From positions 1-64,000 of the forward strand of contig NZ_JAGQDF010000003.1 of NCBI RefSeq assembly GCF_018069875.1: a DNA stretch of 64,000 nucleotides, in the 5' to 3' direction. Source of the stretch: Ideonella alba (GTDB lineage Bacteria; Pseudomonadota; Gammaproteobacteria; Burkholderiales; Burkholderiaceae_C). Below, piece by piece: positions 1 to 8,197 of the stretch (positions are counted from its first letter, which is position 1; each line of letters starts with the position of its first letter). Position numbers and translations under genes: made by a program. The notes under the pieces are model-generated. The model was given only the letters and a program-made list of their open reading frames with translations. It made no database searches and was not told the DNA's origin.

Positions 1-92
1 ACTGGCTGATCCGCCGCAACAAGAGCGTGATGGAGAAGGTCCGCGCCTTCTCGGGCGACCTGCACAACGTGCTGCTGTCGGGCAACAAATAA
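1..92 (+). CDS. exbB: ExbB/TolQ/MotA-type proton channel protein, C-terminal end only
   Basis: Only the last 29 codons lie in the window, ending at TAA 90-92. The residues end in FSGDLHNVLLSGNK, a basic then mixed tail as found at the cytoplasmic C-terminus of ExbB-type inner-membrane proteins. The call rests mainly on context: two exbD genes follow directly, and ExbB and ExbD form the proton-driven motor that energises TonB-dependent receptors. Such a receptor is encoded at 3975-6515. The 5' part is outside the window, so length and membrane segments cannot be checked. Confidence 0.75.
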   Translation, partial: WLIRRNKSVMEKVRAFSGDLHNVLLSGNK

Positions 93-101
93 GGGCCCCA
101 A

Positions 102-124
102 GACCTCGCCCTGAGGGCGAGGTC
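102..124 (+). other. Intercistronic stem-loop between exbB and exbD
   Basis: A perfect 10-bp inverted repeat, GACCTCGCCC and GGGCGAGGTC, is separated by the three bases TGA. It starts 9 bases after the exbB stop codon. No T-run follows, so it is not a classic intrinsic terminator. It may protect the exbB message or lower readthrough into exbD. A GC-rich repeat-like stretch with CCCCCCGAGGGGAGC follows directly. Confidence 0.6.
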
Positions 125-200
125 GCCCCCCGAGGGGAGCGAATTTCCTTGGGACGGCCCGGCGGAAATTCAAAGCCCTGAACCAACGAGGAGGCACCGC

Positions 201-632
201 ATGGCGATGTCCGTAGGCTCGTCCGACGAGGGCGAGGAGCAGATGAACTCCACCATCAACACCACGCCCCTGGTGGACGTGATGCTGGTGCTGCTGATCA
301 TCTTCCTGATCACCGTGCCGGCGATCACCCAGTCGATCCAGCTGTCGCTGCCCAAGGAGCGCAACGTGGTGACGGTGACCAAGCCGGAGAACATCCTGCT
401 GGGGGTGTCCAAGGACGGCGACGTTTACTGGAACACCAAGCTGATGCCCGACAACCAGGCGCTGGTCGAGGCGCTGAAGAAGGAGTCGGTCAAGGAGCCG
501 CAGCCCGAGGTGCACATCCGCGGCGACGAAGGGGTGCGCTACGAATCGATCGGCAAGCTGATCGTGGCCTGCCAGCGCGCCGGCATCGCCAAGGTGGCCT
601 TCGTCACCGAGCCGCCGCCCAACGGGTCCTGA
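201..632 (+). CDS. exbD: ExbD/TolR family biopolymer transport protein (first copy)
   Basis: A 143-residue protein of normal ExbD length. ExbD works with ExbB in the inner membrane to couple the proton gradient to TonB. The N-terminal cytoplasmic stretch (1-22) leads into one membrane helix at about 24-42, with the conserved proton-carrying aspartate at residue 26 in TTPLVDVMLVLLIIF. The rest is the periplasmic domain. AGGAGGC at 189-195 is a ribosome-binding site in front of ATG 201. A second exbD follows after 12 bases. Two ExbD copies in a row are common in systems serving specialised receptors, and the receptor at 3975 is the likely client. Confidence 0.93.
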   Translation: MAMSVGSSDEGEEQMNSTINTTPLVDVMLVLLIIFLITVPAITQSIQLSLPKERNVVTVTKPENILLGVSKDGDVYWNTKLMPDNQALVEALKKESVKEPQPEVHIRGDEGVRYESIGKLIVACQRAGIAKVAFVTEPPPNGS

Positions 633-644
633 GGAGACAAACAC

Positions 645-1064
645 ATGGCCATGAGTGTGGGGTCGTCCGACGACGACATGATGGTGGACATGAACACCAC
701 GCCGCTGATCGACGTGATGCTGGTGCTGCTGATCATGTTCATCATCACCATCCCGGTGCAGACGCACGCGGTGAAGATGAACATGCCGGTCAACAGCCAG
801 AGCGCGCCGCCGCCGACACCGCCGGAGATCATCCGCATCGACGTGGACTTCGACGGCACCGTCACCTGGAACGGCGAGACGGTGCCCAACCGCGCCGAAC
901 TGCAGGCCAAGCTCTACCGCATCGCCCAGCTGCCCGACCAGCCCGAGGTGCACCTGCGCCCGAACAAGCTGGTGACCTACAAGCATGTCGCGATGGTGAT
1001 GGCCGAGGCGCAGCGCCTGGGCGTCACCAAGATCGGCATCGTCGGCAACGAACAGTTCATGTGA
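645..1064 (+). CDS. exbD: ExbD/TolR family biopolymer transport protein (second copy)
   Basis: A 139-residue paralogue of the gene just upstream, sharing the N-terminus MAMSVGSSD. The membrane helix is at about 20-40, and the conserved aspartate is at residue 23 in NTTPLIDVMLVLLIMF. The periplasmic part carries a proline-rich linker (APPPTPPE) not present in the first copy. The two proteins are clearly diverged, so they may form a hetero-oligomeric ExbD dimer or serve different TonB proteins; that is inference. GAGGAG at 631-636 serves ATG 645. The stop codon overlaps a possible GTG start of the next gene. Confidence 0.93.
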   Translation: MAMSVGSSDDDMMVDMNTTPLIDVMLVLLIMFIITIPVQTHAVKMNMPVNSQSAPPPTPPEIIRIDVDFDGTVTWNGETVPNRAELQAKLYRIAQLPDQPEVHLRPNKLVTYKHVAMVMAEAQRLGVTKIGIVGNEQFM

Positions 1065-1075
1065 GGCCGCGCACG

Positions 1076-2281
1076 ATGAGCCCGATGCTCCGCGCTGCCG
1101 CGCTGGCGGCCCTGCTGGCCTGCGGCACCGCCCTGGCCCAGGACAAGGACGTGCTGCGCCCCGAGGTGGCCAAGCCGCTGCAGGCCGCGCAGGACGCGAT
1201 CAAGGCCGGCAAGTCGGCCGACGCGCTGGCCCGCGTCAAGGAGGCCGAGGCCGTGCCCGGCCGCACCCCGTACGAGGTCTTCATCACCGACCGCATGAAG
1301 GGCTCGGCCGCGCTGCAGGCCGGCGACTCGCCGCTGGCGCAGCAGGCCTTCGAGGCCGCGGTGACCAGTGGCCGCCTGGCCGGCGCCGATCTGCTGGCGG
1401 CGCTGAAGACGCTGTCGGCCCTGGCTGTGCGCAACCAGCAGCCGCAGGCCGCGGTGACCTGGGCGCGCCGCTACTTCGCCGAAGGCGGCACCGAGCCCGC
1501 GGTGCGCGTGGCCCTGGTCCAGGCGCTGTACGCCAGCAACGACCTGGCCGCCACCGCGCGCGAGGTGCTGCCGCTGATCACCGCCGACGAGTCCGCCGGC
1601 CGCACCCCCAGCGAGGAGCAGCTCAAGCTGCTGGCCTTCAGCCTGATGAAGACCGGCGACGAGGCCGGCTACACCCAGGCGCTGGAGCGCCTGGTCACCC
1701 ACCACCCGCGCACCGAATACTGGGCCGACCTGGTCTCGCGCGTGTCGCGCCGCCCCGGCTTTGCCGACCGCCTGCAGGTCGATGCGCTGCGCCTGGCCCG
1801 CCGTGTGGGCGCGCTGGAAGACGCCAGCGAGTACCTGGACCTGGCCCAGCTGGCGCTGCAGGCCGGCGTGCCCGGCGAGGCGCAGGCGGTGGTCGAGGAA
1901 GGCTATGCCAAGGGCGTGCTCGGCAAAGGCGCGCAGGCCGAACGCCACCAGCGCCTGAAGACCGGCGCCGACAAGGCGGTGGCCGACGACAAGTCGGCGC
2001 TGGCCGCGTCCGAGGAATCGGCGCGCAAGGCCCGCGACGGCGCGCCGCTGGTGGCCATGGGCCAGGCCCTGTTGACCTACGGCCAGGCCGACAAGGGCCT
2101 GGCGCTGATGGCCGAAGGCCTGGCCAAGGGCGTGCAGAAGCACCCCGACGACGCGCGGCTGCGCTACGGCGTGGCGCTGCTGGCCGCCGGCCAGCGCCCG
2201 GCCGCCGAGACCCAGTTCAAGGCCATCACCACCACCGACGGCGCCGCCGACCTGGCCCGCCTGTGGCTGCTGGTGCGCTGA
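1076..2281 (+). CDS. Secreted TPR-like helical repeat protein of the TonB cluster
   Basis: About 401 residues from ATG 1076. A GTG at 1061 is also in frame and overlaps the exbD stop. I prefer ATG 1076 because it starts a clear signal peptide (LRAAALAALLACGTALA, then QDKD). The mature protein is made of alanine- and leucine-rich helical pairs resembling tetratricopeptide repeats. Examples lie near the N-terminus (LQAAQDAIKAGKSADALARV) and near the C-terminus (GQALLTYGQADKGLALM). TPR proteins next to exbBDD and TonB-dependent receptors are seen in other proteobacteria and may scaffold the complex in the periplasm. No catalytic motif is visible. The exact function is unknown. Confidence 0.75.
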   Translation: MSPMLRAAALAALLACGTALAQDKDVLRPEVAKPLQAAQDAIKAGKSADALARVKEAEAVPGRTPYEVFITDRMKGSAALQAGDSPLAQQAFEAAVTSGRLAGADLLAALKTLSALAVRNQQPQAAVTWARRYFAEGGTEPAVRVALVQALYASNDLAATAREVLPLITADESAGRTPSEEQLKLLAFSLMKTGDEAGYTQALERLVTHHPRTEYWADLVSRVSRRPGFADRLQVDALRLARRVGALEDASEYLDLAQLALQAGVPGEAQAVVEEGYAKGVLGKGAQAERHQRLKTGADKAVADDKSALAASEESARKARDGAPLVAMGQALLTYGQADKGLALMAEGLAKGVQKHPDDARLRYGVALLAAGQRPAAETQFKAITTTDGAADLARLWLLVR

Positions 2282-2301
2282 TCGACAAGACCCCGAACAC
2301 C

Positions 2302-3762
2302 ATGAAAAACCAGGTCCAGCTCATCACCTATGTCGACCGCCTCGGCGGCGGCAACCTGCGCACGCTGCAAGGCCTGCTGCGGGGGCCCTTGCAAGGCCTG
2401 TTCGGCGGCGTGCACCTGCTGCCCTTCTACTTTCCGATCGACGGCTCGGACGCCGGCTTCGACCCGATCGACCACACCCGCGTCGACCCCCGCCTGGGCA
2501 CCTGGTCCGACATCGCCGACCTGACGCAGGACGTGGAGGTGATGGCCGACGTCATCGTCAACCACATGTCCTCGGACTCGCCGCAGTTCAAGGACTTCTC
2601 GGCGCACGGCAGCGCGTCAGAGTACGACGGCCTGTTCCTGACGCTGGACCGCGTGTTCCCGCAGGGCGCCACCGAAGAGGCGCTGCTCAAGGTCTACCGC
2701 CCCCGCCCCGGCCTGCCGCTGACCTATGCGGTGCTGGCCAACGGCGAGAAGCGCATCCTGTGGACCACCTTCACGTCCAAGCAGGTCGACATCGACGTCA
2801 CCCATCCGCTGGGCCAGGCCTACCTCAGCGGCATCCTGCGCTCGCTGTCCGAGGCCGGCATCCGCATGGTGCGCCTGGACGCCGTGGGCTACGCGATCAA
2901 GAAGGCCGGCGACAGCTGTTTCATGATGCCCGAGACCTTCGCCTTCATCGACCGCTTCGCGGCCGAGGCCAAGGCGCTGGGCATCGAGGTGCTGGTCGAG
3001 ATCCACAGCTACTACCGCCGGCAGATCGAGATCGCCGCGCGCGTGGACTGGGTCTACGACTTCGCGCTGCCGCCGCTGGCGCTGCACGCGCTGATGACCG
3101 GCCGCAGCGACGCCTTGAAGCAGTGGATCGCGGTGCGCCCCACCAACGCACTGACGGTGCTGGACACGCACGACGGCATCGGCATCATCGACATTGGTGC
3201 CGACGCTGCCGACCGCGCCGGCAGCCCGGGCCTGGTGCCGCCGGCCGAGCTGGACGCGCTGGTCGAGTGGATGCACGACAACAGCGGCGGCCAGAGCCGC
3301 CAGGCCACCGGCGCAGCGGCGTCGAACCTGGACCTCTACCAGGTCAACTGCACCTTCTACGACGCGCTGGGCCGCGACGACGAGGCCTACCTGGCCGCGC
3401 GCGCACTGCAGTTCTTCCTGCCCGGCGTGCCGCAGGTCTACTACGTCGGCCTGCTGGCAGGCCACAACGACATGGACCTGCTCTCGCGCAGCGGCGTGGG
3501 CCGCGACATCAACCGCCACCACTACAGCGAGGCCGAGATCGACGCCCAGCTGCAGCGCCCGGTGGTCCAGCGCCTGTGCGACCTGATCCGCCTGCGCAAC
3601 AGCCACCCGGCGTTCAACGGCCGCTTCGAGCTGCTGGCGGGCGAGGCCCATGAGCTGAACCTGCGCTGGAGCGACGGCGAGCACTGGGCCGAGCTGCGGC
3701 TGGATCTGCGGGCGCGCCAGCACCGCATCACGCACAGTGATCCGGTGCTGGCGGCTGCCTGA
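2302..3762 (+). CDS. Sucrose phosphorylase (GH13)
   Basis: 486 residues from ATG 2302, matching the usual 480-505 of the family. A GTG at 2263 inside the previous gene is in frame but adds only 13 unlikely residues. The enzyme splits sucrose with phosphate into glucose 1-phosphate and fructose in the cytoplasm. The nucleophile lies in VRLDAVGY (D193), the acid/base in VLVEIHSYY (E233) and the transition-state stabiliser in LDTHDGIG (D291). Each is offset by one from the Bifidobacterium enzyme (D192, E232, D290). No signal peptide is seen. The gene lies between the TonB motor genes and a sugar-type receptor, which supports a sucrose role. Glucosylglycerol or sucrose 6-phosphate phosphorylases are related alternatives. 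Confidence 0.9.
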   Translation: MKNQVQLITYVDRLGGGNLRTLQGLLRGPLQGLFGGVHLLPFYFPIDGSDAGFDPIDHTRVDPRLGTWSDIADLTQDVEVMADVIVNHMSSDSPQFKDFSAHGSASEYDGLFLTLDRVFPQGATEEALLKVYRPRPGLPLTYAVLANGEKRILWTTFTSKQVDIDVTHPLGQAYLSGILRSLSEAGIRMVRLDAVGYAIKKAGDSCFMMPETFAFIDRFAAEAKALGIEVLVEIHSYYRRQIEIAARVDWVYDFALPPLALHALMTGRSDALKQWIAVRPTNALTVLDTHDGIGIIDIGADAADRAGSPGLVPPAELDALVEWMHDNSGGQSRQATGAAASNLDLYQVNCTFYDALGRDDEAYLAARALQFFLPGVPQVYYVGLLAGHNDMDLLSRSGVGRDINRHHYSEAEIDAQLQRPVVQRLCDLIRLRNSHPAFNGRFELLAGEAHELNLRWSDGEHWAELRLDLRARQHRITHSDPVLAAA

Positions 3763-3773
3763 CGGGTCCGCTT

Positions 3774-3783
3774 ATCGATTGCA
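3774..3783. promoter_or_regulatory. Possible degenerate second operator (ATCGATTGCA)
   Basis: ATCGATTGCA, 12 bases after the sucrose phosphorylase stop, repeats the core and right half of the perfect palindrome at 3862-3873. Its left arm (CTTATCGATT) does not match well. The spacing of about 88 bases between the two sites would suit looping by a LacI-family protein. This is inference from sequence similarity only. Confidence 0.35.
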
Positions 3784-3861
3784 TCCCAACCACAAGGGGA
3801 TCACCGCGCGCGGCAGTCAAGCGTTGCGGTTTCCACCATGGTCCCGGGTAATCCCTGTGTT

Positions 3862-3873
3862 GCAATCGATTGC
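3862..3873. promoter_or_regulatory. LacI-type operator GCAATCGATTGC in front of the TonB-dependent receptor
   Basis: A perfect 12-bp palindrome with a central CG, the usual form of a LacI-family operator. The identical 12-mer occurs at 28522-28533, upstream of the sugar permease and close to a LacI gene. A candidate -10 box TATAGA lies at 3891-3896. The palindrome therefore sits about where the -35 box would be, which fits repression by blocking RNA polymerase. The receptor start codon is about 100 bases downstream. Confidence 0.75.
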
Positions 3874-3974
3874 TAATCATTTTCAAACCCTATAGATTTC
3901 CAACCAAGCCGGCCGATCGAGCACTTGAGCCGGCTCCTTTCCACCGCCACCGACCCTTCCCGCGAGGAGACCTC

Positions 3975-6515
3975 ATGAAGAAGCACCCCCAGGCCCCGCG
4001 CCTGAACCAGATCGCCGCGCTGTTGGCCACCTCGTCCTTCGCGGCGATGCTGGCCCTGCCGGCCCATGCTCAGGACGCCAAGCCGGCCGACGCCACCACC
4101 GCTGACGCCAAGGCCGACGCGGTCGGCCTGGACCGCGTGGTCGTGACCGGCACGTCCCAGGCCAAGTCCAAGATGCGCAGCTCGGTCTCGGTGACCGACG
4201 TTGACCAGGAACAGGTGACCAACCTGGGCGCCCGCTCCGAGGCCGAAGTCCTGAAGCTGATTCCCGGCATCCGCGCCGAAAGCTCGGCCGGTCCCGGCGG
4301 CAACTCCAACATCGCGGTGCGCGGTCTGCCGATCGCCTCCGGCGGCGCCAAGTTCGTGCAGTTCCAGGAAGACGGTCTGCCGGTCGTCGAGTTCGGCGAC
4401 ATGAACTTCGGCAACAACGACTACTTCATCCGCTTCGACAACAACGTCGACCGCATCCAGACCCTGCGCGGCGGCTCGGCCGCCACGCTGGCCTCGCAGG
4501 CCCCGGGCGCCGTCATCAACTACATCAGCAAGACCGGCAACGAGCCCGGCGGCTCGGTGGCCCTGACCCGCGGCCTGAACTACAACGAGACGCGCGTCGA
4601 CGCCGACTACGGCGGCCGTCTGGCCAGCGACCTGACCTACCACATCGGCGGCTACTTCCGCGATGGCGAAGGTCCGCGCAAGTCCGACACCAGCTCGCTG
4701 CACGGCTACCAGCTCAAGGGCAACATCACCAAGACCTTCAACGGTGGCAAGGGCTATGTCCGCGGCTACTTCAAGGTGCTGGACGAGAACGCCCCGACCT
4801 ACACCGGCATGCCTGCCGTCGCCAGCGTGAGCGGCACCTCGGTGTCCGGCATGAGCGCGCTGAAGAACTTCGACATCCGCACCGAGTCGCAGCTGTCGAT
4901 CTACAACCAGACCATGCCCACCGCCGACCTGTTCACGGGTCGTGCCGGCGTGGCCAACATCTCGAACGGCATCACCGTCAGCTCCAAGGCCGTCGGCCTG
5001 GAGTTCAAGAACGAGGTGGGCGGTTGGACGGTGGAGGACCGCTTCAAGATCAGCAGCACCTCCAGCTCGTTCCAGACCCAGTTCTGGAGCGCCAACACCC
5101 TGGCCGGCGTGCTCGGCAACCTCGGCGGGGCCTCGGCCAAGTATTTCAACGGCGCGCTGGCCGGCCAGACCGTCACCACCGCCAACCTGAAGACCGGCCT
5201 GGTCTCTCAGGGCGCGGCCATCAACCAGCAGTCGCCCGACATGGGCCACTTCGCGAATGACCTGAGCGTCAGCCGCAACTTCGACCTCTCGGGCAGCAAG
5301 CTCAACGCCAAGGCGGGCCTGTACATGTCCAAGCAGGACATCGTGCAGCAGTGGCAGATCAGCGAGCGCGTGATGGAGATCGGCCACAACGGTGCGCTGA
5401 TCGACATCTATGACGGTGCCGGCAATGCGCTGACCACCGCCGGCCTGACCGGCTACAACAACCAGTGGGGCGGCTGCTGCGCGCGCGATATCGACGCGCA
5501 CTACTCCAACACCGCGCCATACCTGGCGCTGAACCTGGAGTCGGGTGACTTCGACTTCGAAGGCGCGCTGCGCCGCGACAACTTCAAGGCCCGCGGCAGC
5601 TACGCCGGCGGCAAGCAGGTCGCTGGCGGCTTCGACGTCGACGGCAACGGCACGATCAGCGGCGCCGAGAAGAACGTCTACCTGGTCGACAACGTCAACC
5701 GCAGCCCGATCAACTACGACACCGCCTACACCTCGTACTCGCTGGGTGCCAACTACCGCGCCACCAAGGACCTGAGCGTGTTCGCCCGCGTCAGCAAGGG
5801 TGGCCGCGCGATCGCCGACCGTCTGCTGTTCTCGCCCTTCGTCGACGCCAAGACCGGCGCCCTGACCGCCGGCCTCGAGAACTACGCGGTGGCGACGGTC
5901 AAGCAGAAGGAGCTGGGCGTCAAGTACCGTGGCAAGTTTGACGGCGGCAACTACGGCCTGTTCGCCACGCTGTTCCAGACCACCACCGAAGAGTACGACT
6001 ACGACCAGACCCGCACGGTCGGTCCCAAGCTGAACGTCAAGGGCTTCAAGGCCAATGGCCTGGAGCTGGAGTCGGCGCTGAGCTGGGGGGCCTTCGCCCT
6101 GAACGCCAACGCGGTGTACACCGACCAGAAGGTGACCAAGGACCTGGTGGGCACCGCCACGGGCAACAGCACCGTGGGCAAGACCCCGGGCGGTCAGCCG
6201 AAGTGGATCTACAGCCTGTCGCCGCGCTACACCTTTGGCCAGCTCACCGTGGGCGGCACGATGTGGGGCCAGACCGCGGTGTGGAACAACGACTTCGACA
6301 CCGCCCAGGTCGCCGGCCGCGCGATCTTCAACGCCTTCGCCAGCTACCAGCTGAGCGACAACACGTCGGTCAACCTGAACGTCAGCAACCTGTTCAACAA
6401 GGTGGCCTCGTCCGGCGGCGTCGGCGGCCCGAGCAACCTCAACGGTCAGCAGATCGTCGAGCTGCGTCCCGAGGCCGGTCGCACCGCCAGCGTGACGTTG
6501 CGTTACGCCTTCTGA
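3975..6515 (+). CDS. TonB-dependent outer-membrane receptor, probably for sucrose or a fructoside
   Basis: 846 residues from ATG 3975. GAGGAGA at 3964-3970 decides this start over an in-frame upstream TTG. A long signal peptide (about 1-34, ending LPAHAQD) is followed by the plug domain. The plug has LDRVVVTGTSQAKSKMRS as a TonB-box-like start, then IRAESSAGPGGNSNIAVRGL and IQTLRGGSAATLASQAPGAVINYIS. The rest is a 22-strand barrel pattern ending in ASVTLRYAF with terminal phenylalanine. The substrate is inferred from neighbours: sucrose phosphorylase before it, and a halogenase-like protein and GH32 fructosidase after it. Energy would come from the exbBDD genes upstream. Expression is probably repressed through the palindrome at 3862-3873. 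Confidence 0.93.
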   Translation: MKKHPQAPRLNQIAALLATSSFAAMLALPAHAQDAKPADATTADAKADAVGLDRVVVTGTSQAKSKMRSSVSVTDVDQEQVTNLGARSEAEVLKLIPGIRAESSAGPGGNSNIAVRGLPIASGGAKFVQFQEDGLPVVEFGDMNFGNNDYFIRFDNNVDRIQTLRGGSAATLASQAPGAVINYISKTGNEPGGSVALTRGLNYNETRVDADYGGRLASDLTYHIGGYFRDGEGPRKSDTSSLHGYQLKGNITKTFNGGKGYVRGYFKVLDENAPTYTGMPAVASVSGTSVSGMSALKNFDIRTESQLSIYNQTMPTADLFTGRAGVANISNGITVSSKAVGLEFKNEVGGWTVEDRFKISSTSSSFQTQFWSANTLAGVLGNLGGASAKYFNGALAGQTVTTANLKTGLVSQGAAINQQSPDMGHFANDLSVSRNFDLSGSKLNAKAGLYMSKQDIVQQWQISERVMEIGHNGALIDIYDGAGNALTTAGLTGYNNQWGGCCARDIDAHYSNTAPYLALNLESGDFDFEGALRRDNFKARGSYAGGKQVAGGFDVDGNGTISGAEKNVYLVDNVNRSPINYDTAYTSYSLGANYRATKDLSVFARVSKGGRAIADRLLFSPFVDAKTGALTAGLENYAVATVKQKELGVKYRGKFDGGNYGLFATLFQTTTEEYDYDQTRTVGPKLNVKGFKANGLELESALSWGAFALNANAVYTDQKVTKDLVGTATGNSTVGKTPGGQPKWIYSLSPRYTFGQLTVGGTMWGQTAVWNNDFDTAQVAGRAIFNAFASYQLSDNTSVNLNVSNLFNKVASSGGVGGPSNLNGQQIVELRPEAGRTASVTLRYAF

Positions 6516-6544
6516 CGGCGCTGCGCCGGCAGCGCTGCAGCGCA

Positions 6545-6629
6545 GGACAGTGGGCTTCGGCCCCTGTCCCGCCCGCAGCGCCGCCGGCCTGTCGCGAGCG
6601 CCCCCGGTGGGCTTTCGCGACAGGCCGGC
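6545..6629 (+). terminator. Two tandem strong stem-loops after the receptor gene
   Basis: The first hairpin (6545-6569) pairs GGACAG/CTGTCC and GGGC/GCCC around a TTCG tetraloop, with one unpaired T. The second is a perfect 15-bp inverted repeat: GCCGGCCTGTCGCGA at 6583-6597 and its complement at 6615-6629, with a 17-base loop. Neither has a T-run. They sit between the abundant receptor message and the halogenase gene. They may stabilise the receptor transcript or thin out readthrough so that downstream enzymes are made in smaller amounts. Confidence 0.55.
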
Positions 6630-6670
6630 CACGATCCAGAATCGGACCTCCGCACATTCCCTGACCAGCC

Positions 6671-8197
6671 ATGAACGACCTCCAGGACCCCCAGGCGCTG
6701 CGAGACATCGTGATCGTCGGCGGCGGCTCGGCCGGCTGGATGGCCGCCGCCGCGCTGTCCAAGGCGGTCGACACCCGGCGCTGCCGCATCACGCTGGTCG
6801 AGTCCGACGAGATCGGCACGGTCGGCGTGGGCGAGGCCACGATCCCGCCGATCCGCACCTTCAACCAGGTGCTGGGCATCGACGAGGCCGAGTTCATGCG
6901 GCGCACCCAGGGCAGCTACAAGCTGGGCATCCAGTTCGTTGACTGGGGTCGCACGGGCCACAGCTACTTCCACCCCTTCGGCCCGCACGGCCTGGCGTTC
7001 GATCTGGCGCCGCTGCACCAGTACTGGCTGCGCTCGCGCCAGCGCCTGCAGCTGCCGCCGATCGACGAGTACTCGATGGCCTGGGCCATCGCCCGTCGCA
7101 ACCGCTTCGCCCGCCCGGTGGGTGACCCGCGCTCGGTGATGTCGAGCTTCGACTACGCCTACCACTTCGACGCCGGCCTGTATGCGCGCTACCTGCGTGA
7201 GCTGTCCGAGGCGCGCGGCGTGCGGCGGGTCGAGGGCAAGATCGAGCGCGTCACGCTGCAGCCCGACAACGGCCACGTGGCCTCGGTGCAGCTGCTCGAT
7301 GGCCAGGTGCTGGCTGGTGACCTGTTCATCGACTGCTCGGGCTTTCGCGGCCTGCTGATCGAGGAGGCGCTGCACACCGGCTACGAGGACTGGACCCATT
7401 GGCTGCCCTGCGACCGCGCGCTGGCCGTGCCCTGCGCCTCGGTACCCGGCGGCTTCACGCCCTATACCCGCTCGACTGCCCACGCCGCCGGCTGGCAGTG
7501 GCGCATCCCGCTGCAGCACCGCACCGGCAACGGCCATGTCTACTGCAGCCGGTTCATCTCCGACGATGAGGCGGCCGCCGCGCTGATGTCCCGGCTCGAT
7601 GGCCAGGCCCTGGCCGAGCCGCGGCTGTTGCGCTTCACCACCGGTCGGCGGCGTCTGTTCTGGAACCGCAATGTCGTGGCCCTGGGCCTGGCCAGCGGTT
7701 TCATGGAGCCGCTGGAGTCGACCAGCCTGCACCTGATCCAGTCGGGCATCTCGCGCCTGCTGGCGCTGTTCCCCGACCGGCGGATGGACGCCCTCACGCG
7801 CGACGAGTTCAACCGCATCGGCATCGAGGAGTTCGAGCGCATCCGCGACTTCATCATCCTGCACTACAAGCTCAACGATCGCCCCGAGCCGATGTGGCGC
7901 GCCTGCCGCGAGATGGCCGTGCCTGAGTCGCTGCAGTGGAAGATCGACCACTTCCGCCACAGCGGCCGCCTGGTCAGCCGCGGCAATGACCTGTTCGGCC
8001 CACAGAGCTGGCTGGCTGTGCACATGGGCCAGTTCAACGAACCCGAGGGCCACGACCCGCTGGTCGATCTGCGAACGGTCGATGCCGACACGATGCTGGA
8101 GCGCCAGCGCCAGGCCATGGCCCAGACCGCCGAGTCTCTGCCAGGTCACGATCACTTCGTCGCCGAGCACTGCGCTGCGCGGCCCGTCAACACTTGA
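6671..8197 (+). CDS. Flavin-dependent tryptophan-halogenase family protein
   Basis: 508 residues, the usual length for this family. The FAD-binding motif GGGSAGW is at 17-23. The halogenase lysine is at residue 84 in GSYKLGIQF (K79 in PrnA). The diagnostic W-x-W-x-I-P motif is at about 275-280 (WQWRIP). The motif [13 protein letters not shown] matches the active-site glutamate region. All key residues are present, so it could be an active FADH2-dependent halogenase. However, relatives of this group often lie beside TonB-dependent receptors in carbohydrate loci, where no halogenated product is known. Its partner flavin reductase is not visible here. The role in sugar use is unknown. Confidence 0.88.
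   Translation: MNDLQDPQALRDIVIVGGGSAGWMAAAALSKAVDTRRCRITLVESDEIGTVGVGEATIPPIRTFNQVLGIDEAEFMRRTQGSYKLGIQFVDWGRTGHSYFHPFGPHGLAFDLAPLHQYWLRSRQRLQLPPIDEYSMAWAIARRNRFARPVGDPRSVMSSFDYAYHFDAGLYARYLRELSEARGVRRVEGKIERVTLQPDNGHVASVQLLDGQVLAGDLFIDCSGFRGLLIEEALHTGYEDWTHWLPCDRALAVPCASVPGGFTPYTRSTAHAAGWQWRIPLQHRTGNGHVYCSRFISDDEAAAALMSRLDGQALAEPRLLRFTTGRRRLFWNRNVVALGLASGFMEPLESTSLHLIQSGISRLLALFPDRRMDALTRDEFNRIGIEEFERIRDFIILHYKLNDRPEPMWRACREMAVPESLQWKIDHFRHSGRLVSRGNDLFGPQSWLAVHMGQFNEPEGHDPLVDLRTVDADTMLERQRQAMAQTAESLPGHDHFVAEHCAARPVNT

Noticed and set aside
3873-6632. A 919-codon open frame on the minus strand opposite the TonB-dependent receptor
   Set aside because: It is a by-product of high GC content. 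The plus frame has a signal peptide, plug motifs and terminal phenylalanine, while the minus frame is low-complexity and has no recognisable domain.
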